Assembly (NCBI GenBank): GCA_949358305.1
Contig: OX442315.1
Coordinates: 9,512,427 to 9,576,426 of the forward strand
Origin: Strigamia acuminata
Lineage: Eukaryota > Arthropoda > Chilopoda > Geophilomorpha > Linotaeniidae
Reading direction: 5' to 3'
Length of the DNA: 64,000 bases
A model generated the notes under the pieces. That model did no database searches, had not been told where the DNA came from, and saw nothing but the letters and a program-made list of their open reading frames with translations. Both the position numbers and the translations under genes were made by a program. Every line of letters begins with the position of its first letter. The first letter of the stretch is position 1. Below are positions 21,591 to 32,914 of the stretch, piece after piece.

Positions 21591-22820
21591 AAATTCATGA
21601 CCATACATGTCCTCAAAATTCAAGGAAACCACCTTCCAAGCCACACACTATCAACAATAGATCTTTTCAGCTCCCAAAGAAAAAAATCCTTTCAATCTTT
21701 TCTCTCTCCTACTTTACATTTCTGCCATTCAATTACATCAACCTATTATTTGCCTATACAATTCAACCTTCAAATATTAAAAAAAAAATAAAAAACTCAA
21801 AATTCAAAATAACTTTAAAAAAAAATAGATAAAACACCTGAAATACAAAGACACATTAATTGGTCCATTTTATTTTCCTATTCCAATTTAAACTTGTCAA
21901 TCACTCCATTCTCTAAACCCACAAATCTCAACTTGCTACTTACACATCCATATGCATTTAACCCCTCATTAGCTGTCAATCATATATACAAAACAGGGCA
22001 AAAATATTTATTTACACCCAGGACACACATTTCTCTACAAGCAACCACAACTACTGGAATAAATAATGATTAAAGTCCTTGTAACCTGGGCTTTTATAAT
22101 GATAGAGGCACAGCACATACCTGACATTGCTCAGCCACACCACACCTCCCCACCACACACATATACACCATTAAAGATGGGGAGGAGTACATTCCGCCTT
22201 GACAGCCAGGTGACGAAATGAATTCAGCACAGATACCCCATCATCAGCAGGCCACAAATTCAACCTTATTTCATATTACCTGTCTTGCATCTTGTCACAC
22301 ATTGGCTTTATGACACATTCAATTCAACGGGCAAAAAACAAATTATAAAATTTTTAGGGTTAATTTTTTTAAATGGGGGGAGGGGTTTCTGGTGGAGAGA
22401 GAGAGAAAAAAAAAATTGGTGTTCAGAAGCCCTGTACTCCCTCAAGTTTCATGGGGTGGCATACAAAAGGTGATGGGTGAGTTTGACTTGGAAGTTTGGT
22501 TGCTCCCTGCTGGGACTCGCAGTTCACACCTGAGACAAGCAATTACACAACACTCAAATGCACTTGAAAAGTGTTTTCGAATCTTTTATATTTTTTTTTT
22601 TGAGTGCTGAAATAAATTGTTTTGGAGGAACCATTTGTTTTCAACTTGGACATTGTTAATCTGATTTTTAATTAAAAGCTTAACAAAACGATTGTATATT
22701 TTAATACGTACGGAGGGTGAATACTCAAAAAAGAAACACCGCAATTTTTAATTTATTTCCTTTAATACACGTTTGTGAATTGACTTAGTTTGACGCACTA
22801 AACGGCGACTTACCGGTAAC
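21591..22820. promoter_or_regulatory. Single-copy block with regulatory texture and one weak start exon
   Basis: 22030-22310 is non-repetitive and balanced. On the minus strand at 22121-22162 ATG opens MCVVGRCGVAEQCQ and ends at CAG|GTATGT in phase 0, which could join AP-2 exon 2. Its GT/GG-rich sequence is simple, so chance is likely. The rest is AT-rich with no motif. Confidence 0.25.
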
Positions 22821-22825
22821 TTAAC

Positions 22826-22851
22826 ATAAGCTAAGCTAAGCTAAGCTAAGT
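22826..22851. repeat. Short (TAAGC)n tract
   Basis: Four to five copies of TAAGC followed by TTAACCTAACC. It resembles a pentanucleotide telomere-type repeat but is very short. Confidence 0.7.
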
Positions 22852-22910
22852 TAACCTAACCTGTCGCTAAAGATTATAATCCGATCCCGTATACGGTTCG
22901 AACATATTGA

Positions 22911-23386
22911 AGGGGTTTCATTAAATGAGCGATTAGTTGATTAATTTGATTACTTTGATTAGTCGATTACTTAATGTATCATGTGACTGGATTCAACCAA
23001 TCCCGAGAATAATCATTTCTTCAAATAAGCAACTCAGCAACTAATCAAGTAATCACCCCAAACCATGATCTTCTGTCGACTTGGGCCGATTATAAGTGCT
23101 CTCTCAACTGAAACCAACATGGCGGCGCCAGACCCGCTTCAACTACACAACAATAATAATATAACAAAGTCTGCTGGGTTTAGGTTAAACTGAACACATG
23201 AAACGAGTTAGGTAGTTGCAATTATTTGTAGAAACTTTTTTTTAAACAATTGCAACGTATTTAGGTTACAATTCAAACAATTCCGCCCATCGGAGCAATA
23301 ATCACATAATCAGATTTTTGTTGGGCCCTCAATAATTATTGCAATAATCAACTAATCACAATAATCGCTCATTTAATGAAACCCCT
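22911..23386. mobile_element. Miniature inverted-repeat element, 476 bp
   Basis: Both ends read inward as AGGGGTTTCATTAAATGAGC, continuing GATTA, 25 bp identical. The subterminal region is rich in TGATTA/TAATCA words. No transposase frame. No target duplication is obvious, so the superfamily is left open. Confidence 0.85.
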
Positions 23387-23914
23387 ATTACTGTATTTAT
23401 TACATAAAAATTTACAATATCTTTTACAAAAATGATTATTTTTACGAATTAAAAGAGGTAAAAAAAAAAAACATTTGATGAAAAAAGAACTGATAGACAA
23501 GTTTAAATTGTTGAAATAATAGCTGGCAATTGTGGTTAGAGTATCAATTTCCCAGACCTTTCGCCAGGAAATAGCAAATTTCTCGACATAACATTCGATC
23601 GAGAAGATTAGTCGTTCCCTTGCCCGCTTGAGTTGAGCCTTGAGCAGCCAAGCCAGTAGCCAATTTCCCTACTTAAATACAGTTTCAGCGAATAACCAAC
23701 TAAAAATTATGCATCTAACATTCTCTGATCCGACTGAACGTAGACCTTGACCACACGACTGGCCTCAGCACTTGCAGACCCAAATTTGGACCGGTCTTCT
23801 GAGAATGGCCGTAATACCGTCCGTGAAAGATTTTTTTCCCTGGGCCGCAAAATATTGGTCAAATTGCCTTTAGGCCGGCTCTGCTTGACCGATATTGCCG
23901 ATTAAGCAATAATT
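23387..23914. other. Single-copy sequence leading into a 5S-derived repeat
   Basis: No gene. The last 100 bp may belong to the same repeat as the 5S-like block. Confidence 0.35.
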
Positions 23915-24036
23915 GGAACAACTCATCGCGCTCATCACCCGTTTCCATTAGAACACAGAAGTTAAGCAGCATTAGGTCTGGTTAGTACTTGGATGGATGA
24001 CCCATTGGGAAATCTAAATGTTTCTATGGCAACAAC
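23915..24036 (+). pseudogene. 5S rRNA-derived sequence (5S pseudogene or 5S-headed SINE)
   Basis: The stretch GAAGTTAAGCAGC at 23958-23970, then GGTCTGGTTAGTACTTGGAT from 23975 and GGATGACCCATTGGGAAAT, matches the internal control region and 3' half of animal 5S rRNA (canonical GAAGCTAAGCAGGGTCGGGCCTGGTTAGTACTTGGATGGGAGACC...GGGAAT). The 5' part (CGCGCTCATCACCC...) aligns loosely with CGCGCCCGATCTCG. Missing pairs and changes in the 5' half rule out a working 5S gene. 5S-derived SINEs (SINE3 class) are known in animals, and a single copy cannot separate that from a pseudogene. Confidence 0.8.
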
Positions 24037-24189
24037 CATCAGCCAGTCTCCCTTAAACGACGTTTTCTGAGGTTTGATGCCAATCCGCACACATCCGATC
24101 CGAAAACACGCTTACAAAGAGACCGCAGGAGTGTGTAATCCACAATTGTTTAATTTTTTTAAAAATAAAGTTTTGTTATTATCTAAACC

Positions 24190-24262
24190 GGGGGTCGGCA
24201 ATTAATTTTAAGTGGGGTCCGGATACTATTGAAAATTTTTATCAAGGTCCAGAAAAAAAAAC
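24190..24262. mobile_element. Second copy of the GGTCGGCA-type element end
   Basis: Same ordered words as at 18336-18405, with a few substitutions. The segment after it is AT-rich and not shared. Confidence 0.65.
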
Positions 24263-25540
24263 ACTTAAAAACCTTACTAAAAACCTAAGAAAACGGAAAA
24301 AACACTTAAAAACCCTAAAGTATTGTTATTATCTAAACAGTCAATACTTTCTTTATTTAAATGCACCTCTCTCTCACATTGTTACAAACAGTTACAACAC
24401 ACAGAATTCTTTACAGTGTAAAAATATTGGATTTTCATGAAAAACTAACTAACTGTGACTAATTTGACCGGAAAGAACAAAAAATCCTAACAAAACAATG
24501 AAAATCTGCAAGAATCCATTGTTTTTTACAAAACAATATTTATAGATGCAGAAAATTACCTAATGTTTTTTTAAACAAAATCAACACACAAAAAAACCCT
24601 CCCTTTATTACATTTTACTTTTATGATATTGTGTCAAGGCCAATATGAAGCAATAACACACAAACAACATAAAAAAGAAAAAATTAAAAAAAAAAACCAA
24701 CAATAATAATTTATATATAATTTAAAAAAATATATGTAACAAAATTTCCTTCATTTCAAATTGGAATTAAACTTTACATTCAATTCACAACATTTCATCC
24801 CTTCAGACATTCTAATTACCCAAATTACAGTTCCTTTTTATCCCTTTATAATTGCTGGGTGGGTTATTACCATAAACACATGACACAATAAGCTGAATAA
24901 AATTTAAATTTCATCTTTCATTCATAGACTGTAACCAGAAAAAGGACAATCAACTGTGTATTTAAAAGTTAATCATCAATTTGCCTTTCACTTTGGCCAC
25001 CAGGTACAAACAAACCAGGAATTATCATTTTAGCCAACAAAAACAGGTTACAATTTGACAGGTGCCATACAAGAAACATTCTACAGTTTATACCTGCCTT
25101 GCAATAATGATGCCTAACCTTATAAAAGCTCACTTTTTTACATCTGTGCATCAATTGTTGCAGTTGAAATGCCAAAAGTCAATTAGGAATTATTATTTTT
25201 TTTTTTGGTATTGTAATTTTTGTAATTTCTTTTCAATTTGGTGATGGGAGTCATGAATGAAGATGTAGGAAGAGGAAATGAGTGAAGTGTGTATTGTGTT
25301 GAATTATTTATTAAAAGTTACACATTTTAGCTGCTGTTCAATTGTTTGATTATTATTATTATTCTTGTGTATTGTGTGGAAAGATGTGTGTGTGACTCGA
25401 GTCGTAAGCGGTTTGTTTTCTGATTGTTTAGGTGTGTTTGAAGCGATTGGAAAAATGAACAAAATGGAGGAAAACCGTTTTTGACTTGCATTGTTAAGTC
25501 GGTTTTACTCTTTGTTGCTGTTAGTTGTGCCCGTTAGCTC
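24263..25540. other. AT-rich intronic sequence, nothing recognised
   Basis: No gene, element or clear motif. Short frames on both strands are chance. Confidence 0.45.
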
Positions 25541-25554
25541 AATTATGGTCGATT

Positions 25555-25995
25555 TATTCAATTTTGGTCATTTTTCAAACAATTTAACTCGTTTTTCAAA
25601 CAATTTGACTCGTTTTCCAAACAATTTGACTCGTTTTTCAAACAATTTGACTCGTTTTTCAAACAATTTGACACATTTTTCAAACAATTTAACTCGTTTT
25701 AACTCGTTTTTCAAACAATTTAACTCGTTTCAACTCGTTTTTCAAACAATTTAACTCGTTTCAACTCGTTTTTCAAACAATTTGACTCGTTTTTCAAACA
25801 ATTTGACTCGTTTTTCAAACAATTTAACTCGTTTTAACTCGTTTTTCAAACAATTTAACTCGTTTTAACTCGTTTTTCAAACAATTTAACTCGTTTTAAC
25901 TCGTTTTTCAAACAATTTAACTCGTTTTAACTCGTTTTTCAAACAAATTTAACTCGTTTTAACTCGTTTTTCAAACAATTTAACTCATTTTAAAA
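25555..25995. repeat. Minisatellite, 21-bp unit (TTTTTCAAACAATTTAACTC)
   Basis: About 20 copies of TTTTTCAAACAATTTGACTCG or its TTTAACTCG variant. From 25690 onwards alternate copies carry an extra TTTTAACTCG, making a 31-bp higher-order unit. Confidence 0.95.
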
Positions 25996-26510
25996 ACAAT
26001 TCAACCCATTTTGCCGATCTATTTATTCATTTAATCTTCATACAACCCGTTTCAACCCTTTTTAACTCGTTTTAACTCATTTTGAACATAAATTTACTCA
26101 TTTATTCTGCATCCAACCCATTCACAACACAATTGAATTTATTTCAACTAATATTTAACTTATTTATTTATTTATTTATTTAACTTAAGCACAAATTGAA
26201 TGAAAATAACTCACTTCAATTCAAACAACCCATTGTAAACTCAAATTTAATCCAATTAAACTCACACACAATCCACTTCCATTTCAGCTCAAATGTAACA
26301 CAAATAAACATATTTCCTTCACCAAAACTTCAAAAACCCCAACCAAAAAACCAAACCAAACCAATATTTTCATTAATGATAAAAAAAAAAAAAATAAAAA
26401 TATAAAATATAAAATAACAAAAAAAAAAAAAATCTTCCAACCATAAACAAGTTTTACACCCTTCTAAATCCATCCCATGCCCACCTCAACCTCAACCACC
26501 CCTAAATCTG
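25996..26510. other. AT-rich intron with decayed satellite
   Basis: Scattered TTTAACTCATTT words and (TTTA)n at about 26157-26185. No gene. Confidence 0.5.
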
Positions 26511-26825
26511 TCCAGTTGTCTCCAATTGTAAACACAATAATCTCCAGCATACCCCAAAAGCCATTACAACTTTAATGGCATCCAACGTCCCAAAACAGCT
26601 CCTATCATTTAGACATTTTTATAAATAACATGGCTTGTGCAAAAGACATGCACAAATATAACATCAAGTATAATTTCTTGCAAAGATCATATCAATAATC
26701 CGCCGGCGGCCATGCAGCTGTGTCTGTCTGTTTTACAACTCAGAATTATGGGAAGAGTCAAGTCCAAATCTCACCTCATCATCAATGAGATGACATGGCT
26801 TTTAATAATAAGAGGGAACTGGACT
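26510..26825. promoter_or_regulatory. Enhancer-like conserved-looking element
   Basis: Balanced non-repetitive block with CAGCTG E-box (about 26713), TTTAATGG and TTTAATAATAAG cores, TTTATAAAT and a GCCGGCGGCC patch, between A/T-rich flanks. Frames lack domains. A cis-element of AP-2 is inferred from position only. Confidence 0.4.
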
Positions 26826-27359
26826 GGATTGGAGAAAAAATAAAAAATGGTGGGAAAAAATTATAATTTTTTTTTTTTTTTTTTTTTTGGAATGATATTT
26901 AAATTTGGAAAAAATATAAAAAGGAAAAGTGAATGGTTTGAGAGGGTGTGGAATTCATTAAACACTCCCACAATTCACTTTGCACATACAAATGAGTTGG
27001 TAATGGATGAGTGACTATAATTTAAATTGATCAAGTTTTTAAGATTTTTGCTCCCACACTAAATCAAGTGGATTTTTTTTTTGGTGTGGTTGTGAAAGAA
27101 GAAATGTTTTTAGAATTTTTTTTGTGGGATATTTATGTTTTGAATATGTGATTTAGTCGAATTTTGGAAGATTTTGTGATTTTTTTTTTTTTTTTTTGGA
27201 TTTTGTGATTTTTTTTTTTCTTCTTCGGATTTTGGGAGATTTTTTGGTTGAATTTTAGGTGTTTTGTTGGTTTTAAATTTTGCACTGTTTGTTGTGTAAA
27301 TACAGGTTTATTTAAAGTTTGTAACGGTTTTTGTTTATTTTTAAATAAAAAAATTGCAA
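26826..27359. other. T-rich intronic sequence
   Basis: Poly-T tracts near 26869-26888, 27180-27198 and 27210-27220. Nothing else. Confidence 0.5.
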
Positions 27360-27960
27360 TTTTCTAGAAAAAAAATTAAATTTTTAAGAATTTTCTGAAG
27401 GAAAAAAAATTCCAAATTTTCAAGAAATTTCTGGAGGTAATTTTCAAGAATTTTCAAACTGAAAAAATCCAAATTTTTACAACTTTCTGGTCAAAAAATA
27501 CAAATTTTGAATAATTTTCTGAACTAAAAATTCAAATTTTCAAAACTTTTCTAAACAAAAAAAAAAATTCAAATTTTCAATAAATTTCTAAAATTAAAAA
27601 ATTCAAATTTTCAATAAATTTCTAAAATTCAAAAATTCAAATTTTCAATAAATTTCTAAAATCAAAAAAATCAAATTTTCAATAAATTTCTAAATTAAAA
27701 AATTCAAATTTTCAATAAATTTTTGAAGGGAAAAAATCCAAATTTTCAAGAATTTTCAGAATAAAAAAAATCCAAATTTTTAACAACTTTCTGCTCCAAA
27801 AGATTCAAATTTTCAATAATTTTCTAAACCAAAAAATTCAAATCTTTAATAAATTTCTAAACCAAAAAATTCAAATTTTCAATAATTTTCTAAACAACAC
27901 AAAAAATTCAAATTTTCAAAAAATTTCCAAACCAAAAAATTCAAATTTTCAATCTTCTCC
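27360..27960. repeat. Minisatellite, about 30-bp unit (AAATTCAAATTTTCAATAAA)
   Basis: About 20 decayed copies with TTCTAAA joints. Strongly A/T with alternating A- and T-tracts. Confidence 0.9.
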
Positions 27961-28104
27961 AAACTACATCAAGCACCCCTTTTTTCAAAACCCCAAAACA
28001 AAACAAAACACGACAATCTCACCTTATTTGAGTGTGTTGCAGCACAAACCCCAGCAACCAGACTGAGGGAGAAATAACACAAGCAAGCACACACCAAATC
28101 CGCT

Positions 28105-28275
28105 GCACCCTTGTGCCTATGGGTGTGCGTAATGGCGGCTTCCACGGTGTCTTTGGGCAAGGACACTTCACCCCCGCACTTATTGTCGCTATGGGCACAG
28201 TCAGGGGAAGTGAGGAGTCGCGCCTATCATATTTCAGAAGTGTGACCAGGTGTTCTGCCCTGGGTGAGCGAGTGA
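28105..28275. mobile_element. Interspersed-repeat fragment with GGGCAAGGACACTTCACCC motif
   Basis: The words GTGTCTTTGGGCAAGGACA and CACTTCACCC are the hallmark of interspersed repeats I recall from several invertebrate deuterostome and cnidarian genomes. The minus-strand open frame here is not a gene. Family name not assigned. Confidence 0.4.
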
Positions 28276-28300
28276 GCAACCAAGCTACTGCTTCTCAACA

Positions 28301-28429
28301 CTCTTTCCCAACACTTCTACCAAAATACGCTCACTTACAACCATTTTACACACCTTTACGCAACTTTACGTTAAACGTGTGTAAAATGGTTGTAAATGAG
28401 TGTATTTTGGTAGAAGTGTTGGGAAAGAG
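28301..28429. repeat. Long hairpin, 53-bp arms, 23-nt loop
   Basis: Arms 28301-28353 and 28377-28429 are reverse complements at 51 of 53 positions, each outer end reading CTCTTTCCCAACACTTCTAC. The loop is short. A transcript of either strand would fold into a nearly perfect duplex, as in a hairpin-siRNA precursor or a foldback transposon. Confidence 0.95.
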
Positions 28430-28847
28430 GAAAATTTTCCTTGGATTTCCACTAAATAAAAACTAAATCTCCCACTTACTGACTTTCACACTAAATTAAT
28501 TTTTTTGTCCCACTATTTTAACTAAACCCAAATTAACTAATTTTCCCACTAACGGACACGCTTATGCAGGTGACGGCAGTGGAAGCGACCACTAATATGT
28601 AAATCTACACTTTGCAAGTTAGTATAGAAATTTTGTTTGTTTCGGCTTCACTTGCTTCATGCTCGTCCGATTAAGGCACAAGTGTATACCTCGAATTACG
28701 CGGTTAATTGGTTTCTGAGAAATCGTTGCGTGGCAGCGAAAACACATCGAGCGAGTGCTATTACGGCTTTCTCGTATGGTTCGAAAATATATTTTGCAAT
28801 ATATTGCTTTTCACTTAATGCAATCCAAAATGTAGAGCATTTTAGTA

Positions 28848-29240
28848 CGGTATTTTGCGCACGATAAGACGCACCCCAAATTTATCAGTCAATTCTTAGA
28901 AAAAAAAAATATTTTGTGGACGGTAAGACGCATGGGACTAAGAGACGCACAAAGTTACGTTAGTGGAAAAATCAGTCAGTGGAAGATTTAGTTTTTTTTT
29001 AGTGGGAATCCAAGGAAATTTAGTGGGGTTTTAATTTATGCCCATTTAAAAATAAATTACTAATACTAAAAATTCTTAAATTTCATTTTTAATTATTATT
29101 TTCATAATTCCCCGATTTATTTTTATAGGATTTCCCAACGTCTTATACATAAGTCTGGACTATAAGTCACTTCGCACCATTAGATCCCAATTTTTGGTCG
29201 ACTTTTCAAAGTAAAAAAGTGCGTCTTATAGTCCACAAAA
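28848..29240. mobile_element. DNA-transposon-like fragment with 'TAAGACGCAC' ends
   Basis: The left part reads GCGCACGATAAGACGCACC and then GGTAAGACGCATGGG and AAGAGACGCAC. The right part reads GTGCGTCTTATAGTCC. Inverted GTGCGTCTTA words at both sides suggest terminal repeats of a decayed element. No transposase. Confidence 0.5.
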
Positions 29241-29254
29241 TTTGTTTCTATCGT

Positions 29255-30560
29255 TTGTACAAACCCAATGCATTGCAATATAATTTCAATGTATTTTTGA
29301 ACCACATGGGTTTCAATACTCCAATATTCAACCTTTTCCAAGCAAAGTTAAGCTTAGTTGCCCATGTGCAGCCTTAATTATTGCTTCAGGAGCCCTTAAC
29401 CTTGCAGACATGCTGATTACAGCGATGACAAGGCCCCATCCTGTAGACCACCATTGACCTCTGCGGTGCGTCTTACAATCGATGGCATCGAAAGCCATCG
29501 CTTTACAGCATTGTAAACTATAGCCTTTAGAAAAGACCATTGGAAAATCATGATGTAATGCCGTTTGGCGCCGCCCACAATAAGAAAAGTACAAAATTGT
29601 TTGGAGATGTTATTTTAATTATTGCAATGACATAATGGAATAATACTCGAGAAGTCGTGGACCACAAATTGGCAATTCGCAAGACTCCATTTCCAACCCT
29701 TTGAATATCAATTTGATTGAATTTGGTGTAAAAAATTGACAAGATTTTAGATTCAGCCTAGGCCAGCCCCTGCTCCTTATCAACGAGTCTGTTATCATGG
29801 AAATTGCGGTTTGAAACCCAGGTGGCGCATCAACATACGAAAGATTTTCCACAAATTCCTTGTGCCAAACTTTCTCAAACACTTTCAAATCCACTCTGAA
29901 AAATACTCAAGTGACAAGAACTCAATTCAAAGTCCATTTCCCCCCCTCTCTCTCTCCATCTTCTTTTGTAATACTTATGGAATTTCTAGATAATAAAAAA
30001 AAAAATGTTGTAACAAAAAAAAAATATATTTTTGGGGGGAATTTTCTCATTCTCATTTATAATCATGAGAAAATGTATCAAAAAGAGATTAATCTTAATA
30101 ATTTACTCCTCCGGAATTAATTTATGGAAATAAACACATGACAAACAAATACTAATCTCTTAATTATGTGAAAACAACCTTTTCTTCACTTATAAACATT
30201 TTCTCTTTCTTTAAATAAAATGGAAAAATGTTAATAAACATAAGAGCTTAATTACATACGCCGAAACTTAACTCTAAACAAGCGTTTCTATTGGCCATCG
30301 AGTACTAAGAACAACATTTTAAGCCTATTCTAAACTTTTGGCGCAAGTGATGTTTTGAAAATCTCGATTTGTAACTAAACTACGTAACTAAATATATGTA
30401 ATTTTGGGTTATTTTAAACGCAAAAAAAAATTGTTTTATTCAAATCTGATGGTATAAATTTGTTTTGCTTAACTTTTAAGTCAATTATTTGGTTTTATTC
30501 ACTAAGCGGCTTAAACGATACGACAAATTTTATTGGTTTTTATAACTTTTCCTTCCTGAC
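29255..30560. other. Single-copy intronic sequence
   Basis: No gene. At about 29817-29826 an AGGTGGCGCAT word is a weak CTCF-like half site. 29990-30430 is AT-rich. Confidence 0.4.
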
Positions 30561-31150
30561 ACATCGCCAAGCTCCAAACTTGTATCAAACATTCAACAAC
30601 CAGAGAAAACTACCAACTCCCCAACCTCTTCCCCAGCCATATTTCTTTCCAAACAAAATGCCAGCCTTTACATCATCAAAAGACCTCATGTTGTGCCATC
30701 CAGGAACCCTCTATACACAAGTAAGGTATAAGGCATCAAAACCACGCCCTCTATACTGAGGTGACACTAGACAAAGCATCAACAGACTCCAAAGAGAGAG
30801 AGAGAGAGAGAGAGACCCTGCATATGCTAGAGCAAAAGCTTCCTTCCTTCCTTCCCCTTCTCTTCTCTTCACCATGCTTCCATTCATCAAGAGCAGCCAT
30901 AATGATATGAAAACATGGTTCCCACAATGCAGTTCAACCCAGCCTCTTTCTTAGGCCCAATTATCAATTGTACAATGGAGGTTTGAAGGATTAGGCTACT
31001 GTTCATACCAGTTCAAAGAAAAGTGTAATGCAAGACTGGGGTGGGCAAAGCCAAGGGGTGATGGTGGGAGGTTTTGGGTTAAGATGTGTTTGGAGGTTTG
31101 CCTTTGGGCAGAAGTGGGCTAACTGCCAAGTTTTTCTTGCTTGCTGGCTT
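30560..31150. promoter_or_regulatory. Enhancer-like block with (AG)n and (CTTC)n tracts
   Basis: Non-repetitive flanks surround (AG)n at 30794-30814 and (CTTC)n at about 30839-30857. CCAATTATCAATTGTACAAT at about 30957-30976 has homeodomain-type cores. A plus-strand open frame to a CAA|GTAAGG donor at 30720 exists but has no known domain. Confidence 0.35.
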
Positions 31151-31199
31151 TGTGATGGTAGGGGATTGGAAAAAGATTAAGTTCATATTAGAATAAAAG

Positions 31200-31400
31200 C
31201 ATTATATTGAATGCCTATAGGCCAAGAGAAACACTGCCAACTATATCTATGTGAGGATACTGTAGTGCACTTCTTGCCACAAACATCGAGTTGGTTTGGA
31301 GCTGCCAACATGTGTTGGTGGCTCTTGTGCATGGATTCAGTGTTTGGTGTGCTCAAAGTGCTAATGGCTGACCAACTACAGGACTTGTCGAGCGTAAGTT
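31200..31400. promoter_or_regulatory. Conserved-looking non-coding block
   Basis: Balanced, non-repetitive, with repeated TTGGTTTGG/GTTGGTGG words. The plus-strand 65-codon frame has no domain. Confidence 0.25.
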
Positions 31401-32639
31401 CATTTTGATTTCGATATTTGTCTAGCAGGGAATAGCTTTCAATATAAACGATGCCCGGTATCTACCGTACAGTCGTGGACAAAAAAAACTTCCCTTCAGT
31501 TTAGCTGTTTTAAGTTTATCTATCATTATTTGCCCGGCCCATCTTTTAATACTGTTGTTACGGCAAGACGAGAGACCGGCTTTGACCGACATGGATATAT
31601 CTATGAGAAAATTTGTCGACAGAATAATTTATATTTTTTTCTATACAAAATAGGCCTAACCTTCAACTTTGTTAACTCCTGTCTTTATTTTGAATTTCCA
31701 TCCCTTAAAAAGCAAACATTTATCACTTTTACTTGTTGTTTGCTTTCAGAATGTAAACACTTCATATTTGAACAACCACAAAATAGGCCTAACCTTCAAA
31801 TACATTTTTTAAAAAAAATAATATATATATATTATTATTTCTACAAACATTTATTTAAATTTATGATTCACCATAGCATCAAATTCAAAGATTTTGACAA
31901 AATTGAAAAAATTAAAAATTAAAATTAAACAACCTTGAAATTTGCACTACAAAAATGTCTTCCCAAAGCCCCCTTTTTCTGTGTAATCTGATTCATAATC
32001 AACTTGCAAATAGCATAACTTAGACACAACCACCTCATTTTGATCACAGGCCCAAACCACATCATTAAATGTGAGTCAGACAAACAAGAGGGAATCTAAA
32101 AAGCATCCATCTGTGTAAAACACCATGTTTTATTGCACATGCTCACACCAACAAACCCAAAGCACAATTTATTCCACCATTTCCCAACACAAATTTTTTC
32201 TACAAAAAACTGCACATTACTTATGCCTGAATTACCATCTTTATAGCCCCAAATCAAACAGAATTTCTCTTATGAATGAATCATCCTTTTTTCCCCTCCA
32301 ATTTTCACTTTTTATTTCACAAGAAATTTCAAATGACAGCTGGTGCTAAATTGCATAATTCCACGTTATAAACCCATCATTGACTTTTTAATTCTTACCC
32401 ATCTCCCCCCAATCCATTTCCAATGATTAGTCCTATCAATTAAAATCAAAAATTATAATATTTTAATTTTTTTCAACGCATATTCACATTCAAATTGAAT
32501 TTAACAAATGAAGAATAATAACAAGCAATTACAAGTAAAAAATGACACACTTCCCATGCATTTCAACACCAAAACCACACACAAACCGTCACCAAAAGCC
32601 GCAAAAACAGAAACGACAACCGGCGTCACTTTACTACAC
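31401..32639. other. AT-rich intronic sequence, nothing recognised
   Basis: No gene or unit repeat. (TA)n at about 31820-31832. Confidence 0.45.
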
Positions 32640-32641
32640 TA

Positions 32642-32765
32642 GCTGCATTCAAAAACTAAAATATTTTGTGTTTTACTTCAATTTTAAACCAAAAATGACA
32701 TCATTTCCTGTTTAAACTTAAAATACACTTAAACTAAAATTGTTATTTTAATTTTTGAATGCAGC
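32642..32765. mobile_element. Miniature TA-flanked element, 124 bp
   Basis: Inverted ends GCTGCATTCAAAAACTAAAA and its near reverse complement (one or two changes), flanked by TA on both sides. A truncated inverse copy lies at about 45664-45774, sharing ATTTTGTGTTTTACTTCAAT and AATGACATCATTTCC, and a bare end (TAGCTGCATTCAA) at about 6823-6836. Confidence 0.85.
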
Positions 32766-32858
32766 TACTCTTCTTTACGCATTCTTTTGGTTTTCACAAA
32801 CATATTCGACACCGCCGACGGTTTCTTTTCCTCGTTCCTGCAGCTTTTGCTGTTCTTA

Positions 32859-32914
32859 TTAACGATTTCCAAACTTTCAGACACTTTAATGTCTGAAAGT
32901 TTGGAAATTGTTAG
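32859..32914. repeat. Perfect short hairpin, 18-bp core stem, 6-nt loop
   Basis: TTTCCAAACTTTCAGACA and its exact reverse complement are separated by CTTTAA; the stem extends to about 24 bp with wobble pairs. Flanks contain inexact AGCTNTTGC repeats. The loop is small for a canonical animal microRNA. Confidence 0.85.

Noticed and set aside
22826-22851. Telomeric repeat
   Set aside because: Only four to five TAAGC units; too short and interstitial to call.
23915-24036. Functional 5S rRNA gene
   Set aside because: The 5' half is too diverged and the pairing partners are lost, so it is called as derived sequence.
28019-28166. Minus-strand phase-0 frame ending HSNK|GTGAGA as an AP-2 exon
   Set aside because: No ATG, and the sequence overlaps an interspersed-repeat motif (GGGCAAGGACACTTCACCC).
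32859-32914. Confident microRNA gene
   Set aside because: The loop is only 6 nt and no known mature sequence is recognised; listed as a hairpin only.
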